From NCBI RefSeq assembly GCF_000425165.1, contig NZ_KE384323.1, forward strand, positions 195,984 to 259,983: DNA of 64,000 nucleotides. Reading direction: 5' to 3'. This DNA comes from Photobacterium halotolerans DSM 18316. GTDB lineage: Bacteria; Pseudomonadota; Gammaproteobacteria; Enterobacterales; Vibrionaceae. The notes beneath the pieces were generated by a model. That model was not told the DNA's origin and did no database searches. It saw nothing but the letters and a program-made list of their open reading frames with translations. This document shows, piece by piece, positions 29,073-38,117 of the stretch. Every line of letters starts with the position of its first letter. The stretch's first letter is position 1. The translations under genes and the position numbers were made by a program.

Positions 29073-29378
29073 TTAACTGATTTTGTGATGCTTTAACCCT
29101 TGCTGCACATTGATGCCCAGACGAAAGCGCCGGTACAGGCTTTTCGGGCGGACTAAGTGCAGCAACAGAATCACCGAGCCAGCCACCATCAGCGGGTTAA
29201 AGCCAATCCACAGCATGAAAGTCAGTGAGCACAGGGCGATAGCGGTCAGCAGACACAACATGCTGTCAAGCTGGCGCGGATGAATAGCTTTCATACAGGA
29301 GCGGCAGAACAGCCGGCTGTGCAAACTCTGGTTTTTCGCCGTAATAGACTGACGGCAGATCGAACAGGCGTGTGACAT
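29073..29378 (-). CDS. Small zinc-ribbon membrane protein of unknown function
   Basis: 101 residues. Two CxxC pairs at the N-terminus (CSIC and CRSC) suggest a zinc ribbon. Two hydrophobic segments follow (LCLLTAIALCSLTFMLWI and PLMVAGSVILLLHLV), then a basic C-terminal tail. No catalytic motif is visible and I do not recognise the family. It stands alone between fadJ and the M16 protease gene. Confidence 0.6.
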   Translation of the reverse strand: MSHACSICRQSITAKNQSLHSRLFCRSCMKAIHPRQLDSMLCLLTAIALCSLTFMLWIGFNPLMVAGSVILLLHLVRPKSLYRRFRLGINVQQGLKHHKIS

Positions 29379-29616
29379 AACAGGTTCCTGAACATTGTTC
29401 TGAGAAATTATGCTTATTCGACCTCACGGCTTCTTGCATCACTATCCGATACAGACGGCCAGCCTGAGGCTGTATTTTGGGATTTGTTAATGTAGATAAT
29501 CGACTGACAGGAAAGGGAAAATTAAGACGGATGTCAAAAGTGGAATCACGATTCCACTTTTATCGCTTCGGATATGCAAGCAGTCTCCCCTGAGAATGAG
29601 ACTCAGGGGAAAGCGG
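29379..29616. terminator. Two hairpins downstream of the M16 protease gene
   Basis: No gene here. The stem TCCCCTGAG / CTCAGGGGA (29586-29610) lies just after the minus-strand stop. Next comes a longer perfect 11-bp stem AAAAGTGGAAT / ATTCCACTTTT (29536-29561) with a CACG tetraloop, whose minus-strand arm ends in TTTT. The second is the likelier terminator. Confidence 0.65.
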
Positions 29617-32382
29617 TTATTGGGCGTTACGCTGAAAATCGCTCACTGAGGTAATAGGATCTCCCACTTCCAGCTGGGTCAGGTTCCCGTGCGCGCCGCC
29701 CTGATAATACATCACCAGCCGGTTCGCGGTGCGGGGTTTAATCTCTTCTACCAGAAAGCGGACTAACTCAGCACGTGACAGCGCTGCCATTTCGTGGGCA
29801 ATTTTCTGTCTTTGGTCAAAATGGTCATCTTTGTGGCCAATGCTGACCCAATAGCGCTGAGCACGTGCGCGCAAATTGGTATCCGGCTCGGATAACTGAG
29901 CGATCAGTCCTTGCTTACTGGCCTGCCACTGGCTCTCACTGAGCTCAAGCAACACCAGCGCGAAGGCATTGGTGAATTCATCAATCGCTTCGAGCAGTTG
30001 CAACGGACCGGCCACCGGCGACTGTATATACAGCAGCAGGCCCGGATGGCGGTTAAGCGGCAGATTCGCCGTGCCGACCATGTACCCCAGTTGCTGTTCG
30101 GTGCGCAGCTCGTGGAAGAAGGTGGTCGACATCAGATGATTGGCCAGGGTGTAGGTGGCAATGGCTTTGGGCGACTGTTCCTGCGACTGGTAGTAGATCA
30201 GGATGGCGGAATCGGCATGGCCGCAGTCCACTTCATAGCGCAGCGTGCCGCATTCTCCCAGTTGCACCAATGGCCGCTGTGCTTCGCCATAGAGCTGATC
30301 GGTGACCCGGAACGCGTCTTTCAGCACTTCTGCCAATGCCAGGGCATCATCTTTGCGCCAGTCACCGTACACGAAAGCGTCAATGTGCAATTCGGCAAAC
30401 ATGGCTTCGACAAAACCGGGTAATTCGGTGACTTCAACCGTTTCCAGCTCTTTGATCATCGCCGGGTAGGGTGGGTTATTCGGTTGCAGCAGGCCGGTCA
30501 GCTGGTTAAACAGCTGAGAGATCGGCTTGTCTTCCGCGGCATTGCGCCAGTTACGCAGCATCTGTGCTTTGATGCTGTTAAATCGGTCGATATTGAAAGT
30601 GCGGCCGGAGAATTTTTCCAGCAGCAGTTTGAGCAGCAAAGGCTGCTTCTCGCTGAAACCGGATAACTGGAGTGTCACCCCGCCCTGATGGGCATACAGG
30701 TTATACGCCATACCCGCCACTTCTGCCGGGTAGGCCACTTCGTTGCAGGACTCCATCAGCATTTCGACACACAGGCGCGTCTTGACGATATTGCGCACAG
30801 AGCTTACCGCGTGCGGGCTGTCGATGGCGACATAGACCAGGCCTTTGGGCACTCTGAACTCATGCTCTTGCATGAACCACAGCCGGAACCCCGGCAGATC
30901 CTGGATCAACTGAGGAATCGCTTCCTGTTCACCGGTCAGCGGGTGAGGGTCCATACGCTGGCACAGGTAGGGGTTTTGCTCAGGCAGCAAGAGCGCCGGG
31001 TTGTCGCCCGGCTCCGCCCAGGCGGTTAACTGCGCTTCGGTAAACGGTGTGACTGAATAAGGGGTGTGATACCAGTCGGCCACTCTGTCGTGCTTCTGGC
31101 CTTTTGCCACCAGCGTCAGGCGAAGATTGTCCGGGCGAAGATAGCCAAGCACGTCTTGCAGCAGCGCTTCATCGTACTGGCTCATCATATAATCGCCGTA
31201 GACGATATCTTCCGGGGCATAGTGCAGCAGGTTCATCACCAGATAGCTGACGGTATCAAGCGGCCGGCTTTTCTCCTGATAGCGGAACGCTTGCTCCAGC
31301 ACCGCTTGCTTTTCCAGGTAGCGCCATTCTGCCAGCCCTTGTTCTGTGATGAGTCGGATGTACTGGAAAATGGTGGTGACTATATGATCGACACGGTTCA
31401 GGCCATCGGGTGTCAGGTTCAGGCCGATGGTAAATTCCCGGAAATTACTGCCACTGATCCCGCCGCCCGCCGCCAGGGTATTGATTAACCCCTCACTTTT
31501 CAGGACCGACATCAGGCTGCCAGTGCCTTCATTGCCCAGCAAATGCGCCAGATAAGACAATGGCTTGCTGCGATAATGGGCATCCATGGGAGGCAGGTTG
31601 AAGGACAGCGTGAGTTTCCGTACTTCCTTTATCGGCTCAATCGCAATAAAACAGGCGTTTTCTCTGTCTGTTATCAGAGGCGTGTCAATGGCGGGTTTGT
31701 CCTGGCCGGAGTTGGGAATAGCGCCAAAAAACTGTTCGGCGTAGGTCGCCAGTTCATCCAGAGATTGCGGCCCTAAGAGTACCAGCCCCATCTGATTGGC
31801 GGAATAATGTTGCTGGTAGAAAGCAATCAGCTCATCGCGAACCGGGTTATCCGGTCTGTCTTCCAGCGTGGTGATATCGCCCACTGAAAATTTAGCAAAC
31901 GGATGCTCAGGGTTAATGGTTTCTTTGTGCACCTGGTAAAGACGGCGTACATCGTCTTTGAGCTTGAGTTTGTATTCAGAATCGACAGCCTGGCGTTCTT
32001 TGTCGACCGCGTCGACATTGAACAGCGGGGCAATAAAAAATTGCCCGAAACGTTCCAGACCGGCAGCAAAGGCCGGCGGGGCGATTTCAAAAAAATAAGT
32101 GGTGTTTTCCGTGCCGGTCCAGGCATTGTTGCTGCCGCCGTACTGGTTAACAAAAGACTGGAATTCACCCGGATTGGGGAATTTTTCCGTCCCCAGAAAT
32201 AACATGTGTTCAAGGAAGTGCGCCATTCCCTGACGATCCAGGGGATCATCAAAGTGGCCGATGCCGACAGACAGCGCCGCTGCAGCCCGGGGTGCCGTGT
32301 GATCATGGACCAGCAAGACCCTGAGTTGATTGTCCAGTGTCAGATAGCGGTACTCTTTGGGATCGTTCGGACTTTTGAACAC
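29617..32382 (-). CDS. Insulinase family (M16) zinc metalloprotease, protease III-like
   Basis: 921 residues. The inverted zinc motif HxxEH is present as HFLEHMLFLGTEKFPN near residue 60, with the distal glutamate region further on (VDKERQAVDSEYKLKLKDD). The length and four-domain layout match pitrilysin/insulinase single-chain enzymes, which degrade small peptides inside a closed chamber. No signal peptide is evident, so it is probably cytoplasmic, unlike Escherichia coli Ptr. The start is GTG 32382 (FKSPNDPKEYRYLTL). Downstream hairpins end the transcript. Confidence 0.92.
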   Translation of the reverse strand: MFKSPNDPKEYRYLTLDNQLRVLLVHDHTAPRAAAALSVGIGHFDDPLDRQGMAHFLEHMLFLGTEKFPNPGEFQSFVNQYGGSNNAWTGTENTTYFFEIAPPAFAAGLERFGQFFIAPLFNVDAVDKERQAVDSEYKLKLKDDVRRLYQVHKETINPEHPFAKFSVGDITTLEDRPDNPVRDELIAFYQQHYSANQMGLVLLGPQSLDELATYAEQFFGAIPNSGQDKPAIDTPLITDRENACFIAIEPIKEVRKLTLSFNLPPMDAHYRSKPLSYLAHLLGNEGTGSLMSVLKSEGLINTLAAGGGISGSNFREFTIGLNLTPDGLNRVDHIVTTIFQYIRLITEQGLAEWRYLEKQAVLEQAFRYQEKSRPLDTVSYLVMNLLHYAPEDIVYGDYMMSQYDEALLQDVLGYLRPDNLRLTLVAKGQKHDRVADWYHTPYSVTPFTEAQLTAWAEPGDNPALLLPEQNPYLCQRMDPHPLTGEQEAIPQLIQDLPGFRLWFMQEHEFRVPKGLVYVAIDSPHAVSSVRNIVKTRLCVEMLMESCNEVAYPAEVAGMAYNLYAHQGGVTLQLSGFSEKQPLLLKLLLEKFSGRTFNIDRFNSIKAQMLRNWRNAAEDKPISQLFNQLTGLLQPNNPPYPAMIKELETVEVTELPGFVEAMFAELHIDAFVYGDWRKDDALALAEVLKDAFRVTDQLYGEAQRPLVQLGECGTLRYEVDCGHADSAILIYYQSQEQSPKAIATYTLANHLMSTTFFHELRTEQQLGYMVGTANLPLNRHPGLLLYIQSPVAGPLQLLEAIDEFTNAFALVLLELSESQWQASKQGLIAQLSEPDTNLRARAQRYWVSIGHKDDHFDQRQKIAHEMAALSRAELVRFLVEEIKPRTANRLVMYYQGGAHGNLTQLEVGDPITSVSDFQRNAQ

Positions 32383-32593
32383 AGGAAGCGCCTATATTTA
32401 CAGGGAATTAGGGTAATTATGACGCCCATTAATGGCACTGGCAAATTATGTCTGGCCAGGATGTGTGACTGCGTGTCAGTAAAAAGAGCGATTCAGCCGT
32501 CACGCTTTCACATCGCGTAATATGAAATGGCTACCCTGTCTGTGTCAGCCTTTGCTAGCATAACGACAGAAACGCGCTATCGGACTGGAGACT

Positions 32594-33088
32594 ATGCGAA
32601 TTTTTATCATGCGTCATGGCGAAGCACAGCATTTTGCCCCAAGTGACGCGGAGCGGCCCCTGACAGCCCAGGGCAAGATGTATTCCCGGCAGATGGCCAA
32701 GCAGTTAGCGAGTCATCTGGACGGGCAGCTTGATCTGGTGTGGGTCAGCCCGTATCTGCGTGCTCAGCAAACCTGGCAGGCGATGTCAGAAGAGCTGCCT
32801 GTGCCGAACACCCTGATGACGGTTGATGATATCACGCCCTACGGTGACGCCAGCCAGGTGGCCGATTACCTCAAAGCCGTGATTGCACTGGAGAAGCCGC
32901 AAACGGTGCTGGTGGTGTCGCATTTACCGCTGGTGGGCTATCTGAGTGCCGAGCTGGTGCCGGGATTGCAGCCACTGATGTTCCGTACTTCCTCCATTGC
33001 CGCGGTGGATTTTCATGCTGAGGGGGAACCGTCCGCCTTGCTATGGCAGGAGAATCCTGTCGATGTAGTCCAGCCTAATCACCATTGA
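32594..33088 (+). CDS. sixA: Phosphohistidine phosphatase SixA
   Basis: 164 residues. Histidine-phosphatase fold with the catalytic RHG motif in MRIFIMRHGEA at the very N-terminus and the second histidine in VSHLPLVGYL. SixA dephosphorylates HPt domains and the nitrogen PTS protein NPr. It sits upstream of a lipoprotein gene, and the fadIJ-sixA-smrB-prmB order is conserved in related gammaproteobacteria. Confidence 0.93.
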   Translation: MRIFIMRHGEAQHFAPSDAERPLTAQGKMYSRQMAKQLASHLDGQLDLVWVSPYLRAQQTWQAMSEELPVPNTLMTVDDITPYGDASQVADYLKAVIALEKPQTVLVVSHLPLVGYLSAELVPGLQPLMFRTSSIAAVDFHAEGEPSALLWQENPVDVVQPNHH

Positions 33089-33185
33089 TTGGCTGCGGTA
33101 CGCAGTTTTAGATTGCCGGCCTGTCCTGATCCGACAGGTCTGGTACAATGAACGACAAAAATAAAGACTGATAAAATAACTGGTT

Positions 33186-33545
33186 ATGAAGAAAATAGTA
33201 TTCGTATTGCTTGGCTGTCTGGGACTGACGGCCTGTGTGACAAACATGGTGAAACCCAATATTGTTGCCAACGGGGCGATAAAATGGGCAAATGGCGTGA
33301 GAGAAGAGATGAACATTTCTCAAACCGGCAGCACCTTAACCTTTCTTACCCCGCCTTCTATGCTGAATCCGGGCGGTATCACCATTTTTTCCCGCATCGA
33401 CAGTGCACGTAATGGCAACTGTGAGCACTATTACAACGAAGGCTCGGTAAAAGTACGGATGCAGGTGTGTGATACCGGCGAAGTCACCCTGATTCAGGAC
33501 GGACAGGTGATTAACGTGGGTGCATTGTCTCAGACTGTGTATTGA
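33186..33545 (+). CDS. Small lipoprotein of unknown function
   Basis: 119 residues. Lipoprotein signal peptide with lipobox LTAC (MKKIVFVLLGCLGLTACVTN). The mature part is beta-rich with two cysteines (NCEHYY, VCDTGE) that could form a disulfide. The product is probably lipidated at the new N-terminal cysteine. I do not recognise the family. Confidence 0.65.
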   Translation: MKKIVFVLLGCLGLTACVTNMVKPNIVANGAIKWANGVREEMNISQTGSTLTFLTPPSMLNPGGITIFSRIDSARNGNCEHYYNEGSVKVRMQVCDTGEVTLIQDGQVINVGALSQTVY

Positions 33546-33570
33546 TCAGATCAGATCTGCTGAGCGAGGC

Positions 33571-33590
33571 GTCAGGCGCAACGGCCTGAC
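33571..33590. terminator. Hairpin between the lipoprotein gene and smrB
   Basis: A 7-bp stem GTCAGGC / GCCTGAC with a 6-base loop between convergent genes; there is no T run, so it is a weak candidate. Confidence 0.35.
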
Positions 33591-33615
33591 ACGCTGTCGT
33601 TCCGAGGGAATAGCT

Positions 33616-34149
33616 CTATCGCTCGGGCACTTCAATCAGCACCAGGAGTGCACCGGCGCCACCAAACTCCAGCGGCGCCTGGTGAAATGCCATCACATCC
33701 GGGTGCTGAGCCAGCCAGAGCGGCGCTTTCTGCTTCAGAATATGCTTGCCGATCCCGTGCATCACACAGGCGCAGGACACCCCGTCTTTAATGCAGGCTG
33801 CAATCATCGCCGCCAGCTCACGCTTGGCTTCTTTTTGTGTCATACCATGCATATCGAGAAAAATATCGGGCACATAGACACCGCGCCGTAACTTTTTCAC
33901 TTCATACTTGGAGACGCCGGATCGGGCATATTGCATCGGGCCATGTTCGCTCAGGTGAGGTTCGAACTCGTCAGAGAAATAAAACTCGTGATTATGGCTC
34001 TCTTTGGCACTCACATTGCGCTTATCGGTCTTCGGGCTCTGTCGGCGTGAAGTGATTATGGTATCATGCGACAACTTTTTAACGCCCTTCACTGCATCCT
34101 GAAAGAGCGAGAAATCGTCCTCTTCCAGTGCAGGGTCTTTTTTACTCAT
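33616..34149 (-). CDS. smrB: Ribosome rescue endonuclease SmrB (Smr domain)
   Basis: 177 residues. The Smr domain shows the conserved DLHGMTQ-type segment as FLDMHGMTQKEAKREL and HGIGKHILKQK near the C-terminus. SmrB cleaves mRNA between collided ribosomes. It is divergent from prmB, the same arrangement as in Escherichia coli (yfcN-prmB). Confidence 0.93.
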   Translation of the reverse strand: MSKKDPALEEDDFSLFQDAVKGVKKLSHDTIITSRRQSPKTDKRNVSAKESHNHEFYFSDEFEPHLSEHGPMQYARSGVSKYEVKKLRRGVYVPDIFLDMHGMTQKEAKRELAAMIAACIKDGVSCACVMHGIGKHILKQKAPLWLAQHPDVMAFHQAPLEFGGAGALLVLIEVPER

Positions 34150-34202
34150 AATGAATTTCCAACTACTTTATCGCGGTATTGTAGCGCCATTTGGAGGCTA
34201 TT

Positions 34203-35135
34203 TTGGATAAGATTTTTGTCGACGAAGCTGTCAACGAACTTCACACACTGCAGGATATGCTACGTTGGACCGTCAGCCGATTCAACGATGCAGGTCTGTT
34301 TTATGGCCATGGCACTGACAATGCGTGGGATGAAGCGGTGCAGCTGGTGCTGCCGACCCTGCATCTGCCGATTGATATTCCGGCTGACGCGCGCTTCTCG
34401 CGCCTGACCAGCAGCGAGCGCCGAACGATTGTCGAACGCGTGGTGCGCCGGGTGACCGAGCGTACCCCTGTGTCCTACCTGACCAATAAAGCCTGGTTCT
34501 GTGGCCTGGAATTTTTTGTCGACGAGCGCGTGCTGGTGCCACGCTCACCGATTGGCGAACTGATTGATAACGGTTTCGAACCTTTCCTGACCCGTGAACC
34601 CACCCGTATCATGGACTTGTGTACCGGCAGCGGCTGTATCGGTATCGCCTGTGCCTATGCGTTCCCGGAAGCGGAAGTGGATCTGGTAGATATTTCTACC
34701 GATGCCCTGGCCGTGGCCGAGCAGAACATTCACGACCACGGTCTGGAACAGCAGGTGATCCCGCTGCATTCGGATCTGCTGCGTGACGTACCCAAAGACA
34801 AGTACGACATCATAGTGTCCAATCCGCCTTATGTGGATCAGGAAGACATGGACAGCCTGCCGGAAGAATTCCGCCATGAGCCGGAACTCGGCCTGGCCGC
34901 TGGTTTTGACGGTCTGGATCTGGTGCGCCGTATTCTGGCCAATGCCCCGGATTATCTGGCCGACGAAGGTATTCTGATCTGTGAAGTGGGCAACTCCATG
35001 ATTCACATGGAAGCGCAGTACCCGCACATTCCGTTCACCTGGCTGGAATTTGAAAACGGCGGCCACGGCGTCTTCATGATGACCCGTGAACAGCTGGTCG
35101 ATTGTGCCGGCGACTTCGCCGACTACAAAGACTGA
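34203..35135 (+). CDS. prmB: 50S ribosomal protein L3 glutamine methyltransferase PrmB
   Basis: 310 residues. SAM-dependent methylation of a glutamine in ribosomal protein L3. The SAM site is [17 protein letters not shown] and the catalytic motif is NPPY ([14 protein letters not shown]). I chose TTG 34203 ([13 protein letters not shown]) because GGAGG ends five bases upstream and E. coli PrmB begins MDKIF. A TTG at 34191 is also in frame. In many relatives aroC follows; here accessory genes follow. Confidence 0.94.
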   Translation: MDKIFVDEAVNELHTLQDMLRWTVSRFNDAGLFYGHGTDNAWDEAVQLVLPTLHLPIDIPADARFSRLTSSERRTIVERVVRRVTERTPVSYLTNKAWFCGLEFFVDERVLVPRSPIGELIDNGFEPFLTREPTRIMDLCTGSGCIGIACAYAFPEAEVDLVDISTDALAVAEQNIHDHGLEQQVIPLHSDLLRDVPKDKYDIIVSNPPYVDQEDMDSLPEEFRHEPELGLAAGFDGLDLVRRILANAPDYLADEGILICEVGNSMIHMEAQYPHIPFTWLEFENGGHGVFMMTREQLVDCAGDFADYKD

Positions 35136-35171
35136 TTCCTGCTTTATCTGCTTTTAAACCGTTAAATATCT

Positions 35172-35202
35172 AAACAGCCAGATTACTCTGGCTGTTTTTT
35201 AT
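35172..35202 (+). terminator. Terminator after prmB
   Basis: Perfect 11-bp stem AAACAGCCAGA / TCTGGCTGTTT with a TTAC tetraloop and a T run. It marks the end of the conserved block and the start of the accessory island. Confidence 0.88.
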
Positions 35203-35348
35203 CTGCTGTTTTTACACATGAACTCGCGCCAAGTCCCAAAACAGATATTTAGTGTATTCATTCCGGCAGACTTAGCCTAAACATGATGCAAGTATGCCAG
35301 GCGCTTATTTCTCTCCGTACCAACAATCAATTAAAAAGGGAACAAGTG

Positions 35349-35627
35349 ATGAGTCAGATTCAATCGAAACATGGATTTGCTCTGGGTGTCGTGCTGACAG
35401 CGTTATTTATGACCCTATCCGGATTAGCACTGGCCTCTGAACAAACGGGCGAAACGCAACTTATCATCAATGATGGTAAGCAGGATCAGTTAACTGAGGA
35501 TGTAAAAGCAACGTCAGATTCACTGGAAAAAAGTGCCGTTCAGAAAGCAGCGTCACAAGAGCAATTAACGCATCCTGATGCTGATAAAGAGAAAATTAAT
35601 CAGGACAGCCAAAAGAATCGTTCATAA
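35349..35627 (+). CDS. Small secreted hydrophilic protein of unknown function
   Basis: 92 residues. A signal peptide (MSQIQSKHGFALGVVLTALFMTLSGLALA) precedes a Lys/Glu/Gln/Asp-rich, low-complexity mature part of about 62 residues, so it is probably periplasmic and disordered. ATG 35349 follows AGGGAAC. The frame extends upstream to 35283, but that would bury the signal peptide. Confidence 0.5.
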   Translation: MSQIQSKHGFALGVVLTALFMTLSGLALASEQTGETQLIINDGKQDQLTEDVKATSDSLEKSAVQKAASQEQLTHPDADKEKINQDSQKNRS

Positions 35628-36050
35628 GGCCGCTACGCATCAGTTGATGATTGAATTCATAACGCGTTGAAATCTCCGGGGGTGGGCTGAGCGTCCTCTG
35701 AATAAGGGAAAAGACCACAAATTCCCGTGCGAGTCCCCCTCAATAAATGCAATGCTATGCTCATCTCTGACAAGCAGACGGGCGTGGTTACTCGTTGCAA
35801 GCGCACAATTGCAGCCAGGTTAATATCGGATAATCTGGCTATTTCTTGATTGACTGTTTTTATCACCTCCCCGCGAAACTTGCCCTAAACCACAAAGTTG
35901 ACACTGTAATGTCATGTTTTAGTGAAACCTATCCCATATGCCAATAATATGTCTGATTCATCAGACGAAAATACCCTGCTTACGTGACTTCATTGTCAGG
36001 GGCGGTAGCGTCTTTCACCGTGAGCATGTATTGAACCGAGGGGGATCGGG
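35628..36050. other. Gene-free stretch at the island edge
   Basis: 423 bases with no convincing gene. The only open frame (minus strand, 35657-35866, 69 codons) has no family resemblance or good ribosome site. The last about 100 bases presumably hold the promoter of the VOC gene. No attC core pair was found here. Confidence 0.5.
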
Positions 36051-36404
36051 ATGACACCTTCAGCGCTCCTGGTGCATGTCCCAGATGTGCAAGCCGGTCT
36101 GGATTGGTACCGAAACGCTTTTTCGCAAGCCAAACCTGTCTATATAGAAGCATTTGATTTCACTGTGCTCGACATCAACGGATTCTCACTGGAAATCGTA
36201 CAGGCCGATGAAAAAGTCAGCGCAGGCGCAAAGGGCACAGTGCTTTATTGGTCAGTCCCTTGTCTGCAAACCGCCATCAATCATCTTACCGAATTAGGTG
36301 CAGTACATTACCGAGGCCCGATCAATATCGAAAACGGCTTGAGCATGTGCCAACTACTGGACCCCTTCGGGAATTTGATTGGGTTGCGGGGGAAGAGGGT
36401 TTGA
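36051..36404 (+). CDS. VOC family (glyoxalase/bleomycin resistance fold) protein
   Basis: 117 residues, one VOC module of paired beta-alpha-beta-beta-beta units: LLVHVPDVQAGLDWYRNAF at the start and LSMCQLLDPFGNLIGL at the end. Such proteins bind a metal and act in detoxification or antibiotic resistance; the substrate cannot be told. Preceded by GAGGGGGATCGGG. First clear cargo gene of the island. Confidence 0.85.
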   Translation: MTPSALLVHVPDVQAGLDWYRNAFSQAKPVYIEAFDFTVLDINGFSLEIVQADEKVSAGAKGTVLYWSVPCLQTAINHLTELGAVHYRGPINIENGLSMCQLLDPFGNLIGLRGKRV

Positions 36405-36582
36405 ACATCAGTATTTGGTTTGATTGAGTGATACGACGCGAGGTCGTGTAACTTGTTGAACATAACGGGGGCTGGATTAATCTTTTTATATCAATTGGTT
36501 ATGTTGTAAGTGGGCCGGGTTGTACGACAGAGTTATGCGACATGGTGTCGTAGGATAAATTGTTAATTTTCAAGGATCTCAG
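36405..36582. repeat. Imperfect inverted repeat upstream of the broken cassette gene
   Basis: ACTTGTTGAACATAAC (36451-36466) faces GTTATGTTGTAAGT (36498-36511) around a loop of about 31 bases, and a GTTATGC lies at about 36534-36540. This may be a decayed attC site, but the core boxes do not pair as they should, so I do not call it one. Confidence 0.35.
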
Positions 36583-37036
36583 ATGGAACTAAAGAGGCCT
36601 GAAGGGCTAGATGAATTTGCAATGAAGTGTGCGGCAGCACTGATTGTTGACTCGCCTATTCAATTCTACTACCCGCATGGAGCAACTTAACCTATTGGTC
36701 AGTTGCCAAAATTAAGCAATTGAACGACTTAACGCTTAAGGGGCTTAGAGGGGGGAATGTATATGCGCTATATACGCGCCGCCCAGGAGACGCATGGTCT
36801 GTTGTGTATGTGGTCAAAGAAAAAGCGCAGGTCTTCGAGAGAGGATAGCTCAACACTTGATCAATAAAGATTCACGAACCGGATCCATGTTAGAGGCAGT
36901 AAAAACTGCCGTATCTGACGGAAGAGAAATGGCTATTTCCTATATTCATGTGAGTCCTGAATCACTTAGGCTTTATGTTGAAGAAATAGTTATAGCCAAA
37001 AGAAAAGGGCAGCTTTTATGGAATATGCACGGGTAA
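36583..37036 (+). pseudogene. Frameshifted cassette gene of unknown function
   Basis: Coding-like sequence continues through three frames: MELKRPEGLDEFAMK... (from 36583, stops at 36690), then TYWSVAKIKQLNDLTLKG...VVYVVKEKAQVFERG (36690-36847), then IAQHLINKDSRTGSMLEA...GQLLWNMHG to the stop at 37034-37036. The last frame alone is 80 codons from ATG 36794 but lacks a natural beginning. The simplest reading is one gene of about 150 codons with two frameshifts. It is followed at once by an attC site, as cassette genes are. Confidence 0.55.
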
Positions 37037-37037
37037 T

Positions 37038-37115
37038 ATTTAACAAGCGGCGGCAGGCGGACCCAGTTTTCGCTTGTTCCTCGCTACCACTTGCCCGCTG
37101 CGTCGGGCGTTAAAC
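37038..37115 (+). other. Integron attC recombination site 1
   Basis: It begins with the R'' core ATTTAAC (37038-37044) and ends with the R' core GTTAAAC (37109-37115); both fit RYYYAAC and GTTRRRY. The 78 bases between form an imperfect palindrome with GCGGC/GGCGG-rich inner arms. It sits directly after a stop codon and 13 bases before the next start, the standard cassette geometry. Confidence 0.75.
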
Positions 37116-37128
37116 GGAATGGAGAATT

Positions 37129-37653
37129 ATGGCAGGACTTAGTTTAGAAGCTTGGAAGAGTTGGAAGCAGGCTCAACAAAAATATAACTATTTTATAGTT
37201 GGACTATCAACCGCTCTTTTCGCATATCTTGGCGGAAAGTTTTACCCTGAGACATTATCATTTTCCCAAAATAGTTTTGAGTTGCTGTCACTTGTGTTTC
37301 TTTTAATATCTATTGTCACTGGAATATTGATATTTGAAAGTGACCTATCCTTTCAATCCACTAACTTAAGAAAAATTGAAGCGCAAGAAAAACTGGATCT
37401 AGTTAATGAAATATTGAATGTCAAAGGACGAAAAATTGATTTAGACACAGGAAATGAAATTTCTTCAGTTGAAGCTTTAGAAAGACAAAAAGTTCTTCAA
37501 GAGTTTGTATCTAAAGCCGGAAAAGGTCTCGATAAAATTGGAAAAAAGAGTGAAAAACTATTTTCCGCTAGAAATATATCCCTAATTTTGTCGTTAGTGT
37601 TTCTAATAATATCTAAGTCCATTAGTCTATTGGTTTCATATAAAGCCGTTTAA
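37129..37653 (+). CDS. Cassette-borne membrane protein of unknown function
   Basis: 174 residues, AT-rich. Two N-terminal transmembrane segments (FIVGLSTALFAYLGG and ELLSLVFLLISIVTGILIF), a long charged cytoplasmic helical part (about 80-145, coiled-coil-like), and a C-terminal hydrophobic segment (ISLILSLVFLIISKSISLLV). It is framed by attC sites on both sides. Base use differs from the core genes, consistent with transfer. No function can be assigned. Confidence 0.75.
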   Translation: MAGLSLEAWKSWKQAQQKYNYFIVGLSTALFAYLGGKFYPETLSFSQNSFELLSLVFLLISIVTGILIFESDLSFQSTNLRKIEAQEKLDLVNEILNVKGRKIDLDTGNEISSVEALERQKVLQEFVSKAGKGLDKIGKKSEKLFSARNISLILSLVFLIISKSISLLVSYKAV

Positions 37654-37726
37654 CAAGCCAAGTCAACGGAAACCCCTCGCTGGCTGCGCCAAAACGCTCG
37701 CGTTTTCCACTGTTTGAGTGTTATAT
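37648..37726 (+). other. Integron attC recombination site 2
   Basis: R'' core GTTTAAC (37648-37654) overlaps the stop codon of the preceding gene; the R' core is GTTATAT (37720-37726). The arms TCAACGGAAAC and GTTTTCCACTGTTTGA pair imperfectly, and an inner CGCTCGCG-type tip completes the 79-base palindrome. This is close to the classical attC layout. Confidence 0.75.
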
Positions 37727-38117
37727 CTCATTCGCTGTAGAGCGAGTATTTAAGACAATGAATTGAAAACTGTTTTTGTGTATTCGATCTCAACACACAT
37801 GAGGTGAGGCTGAGAGTTTTTTCTTTATAATATACGCTTCAATGCGTTAAGCGAGATCGCATAACTGCAGTTGATGCGAGTCACGCAGAATCATTGAAGT
37901 AAGGAAGGAAATCTCTCGCGTCTCAAGTGGATAGCGATGTGAATAAAAGAATTAGTATGTCATTTGTGTGGAATTCGGTGGTACGATTGCAATATAACAA
38001 CACGATGATACGACCCTCAAACACTGTCAGCTAAGTTGCAGAGAAACTTAGCCGCCAATTTTCTTAACAGGTTCGCATATCTATATTTGTTAGTTGCTTC
38101 GAGGAAATAGGAATATC
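37727..38117 (+). other. Gene-less cassette with nested inverted repeats and a degenerate attC-like end
   Basis: 391 bases without a plausible open frame. CTTCAATG (37837-37844) pairs with CATTGAAG (37892-37899), enclosing CGCAT / ATGCG (37858-37878) around the palindrome AACTGCAGTT. Further on, TATAAC (37993-37998) and GTTAGTT (38089-38095) bound a 103-base imperfect palindrome with an inner GCTAAGTT/AACTTAGC hairpin (38030-38052), resembling a long attC. The cassette could carry a promoter, an RNA, or nothing functional. Confidence 0.45.

Noticed and set aside
35657..35866. 69-codon minus-strand open frame after prmB
   Set aside because: Opposite to the direction of all island genes, no ribosome site, no recognisable family.
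36440..36545. Possible third attC before the frameshifted gene
   Set aside because: There is an inverted repeat and a GTTATGC, but the outer cores do not pair in the required order, so it is left as an inverted repeat.
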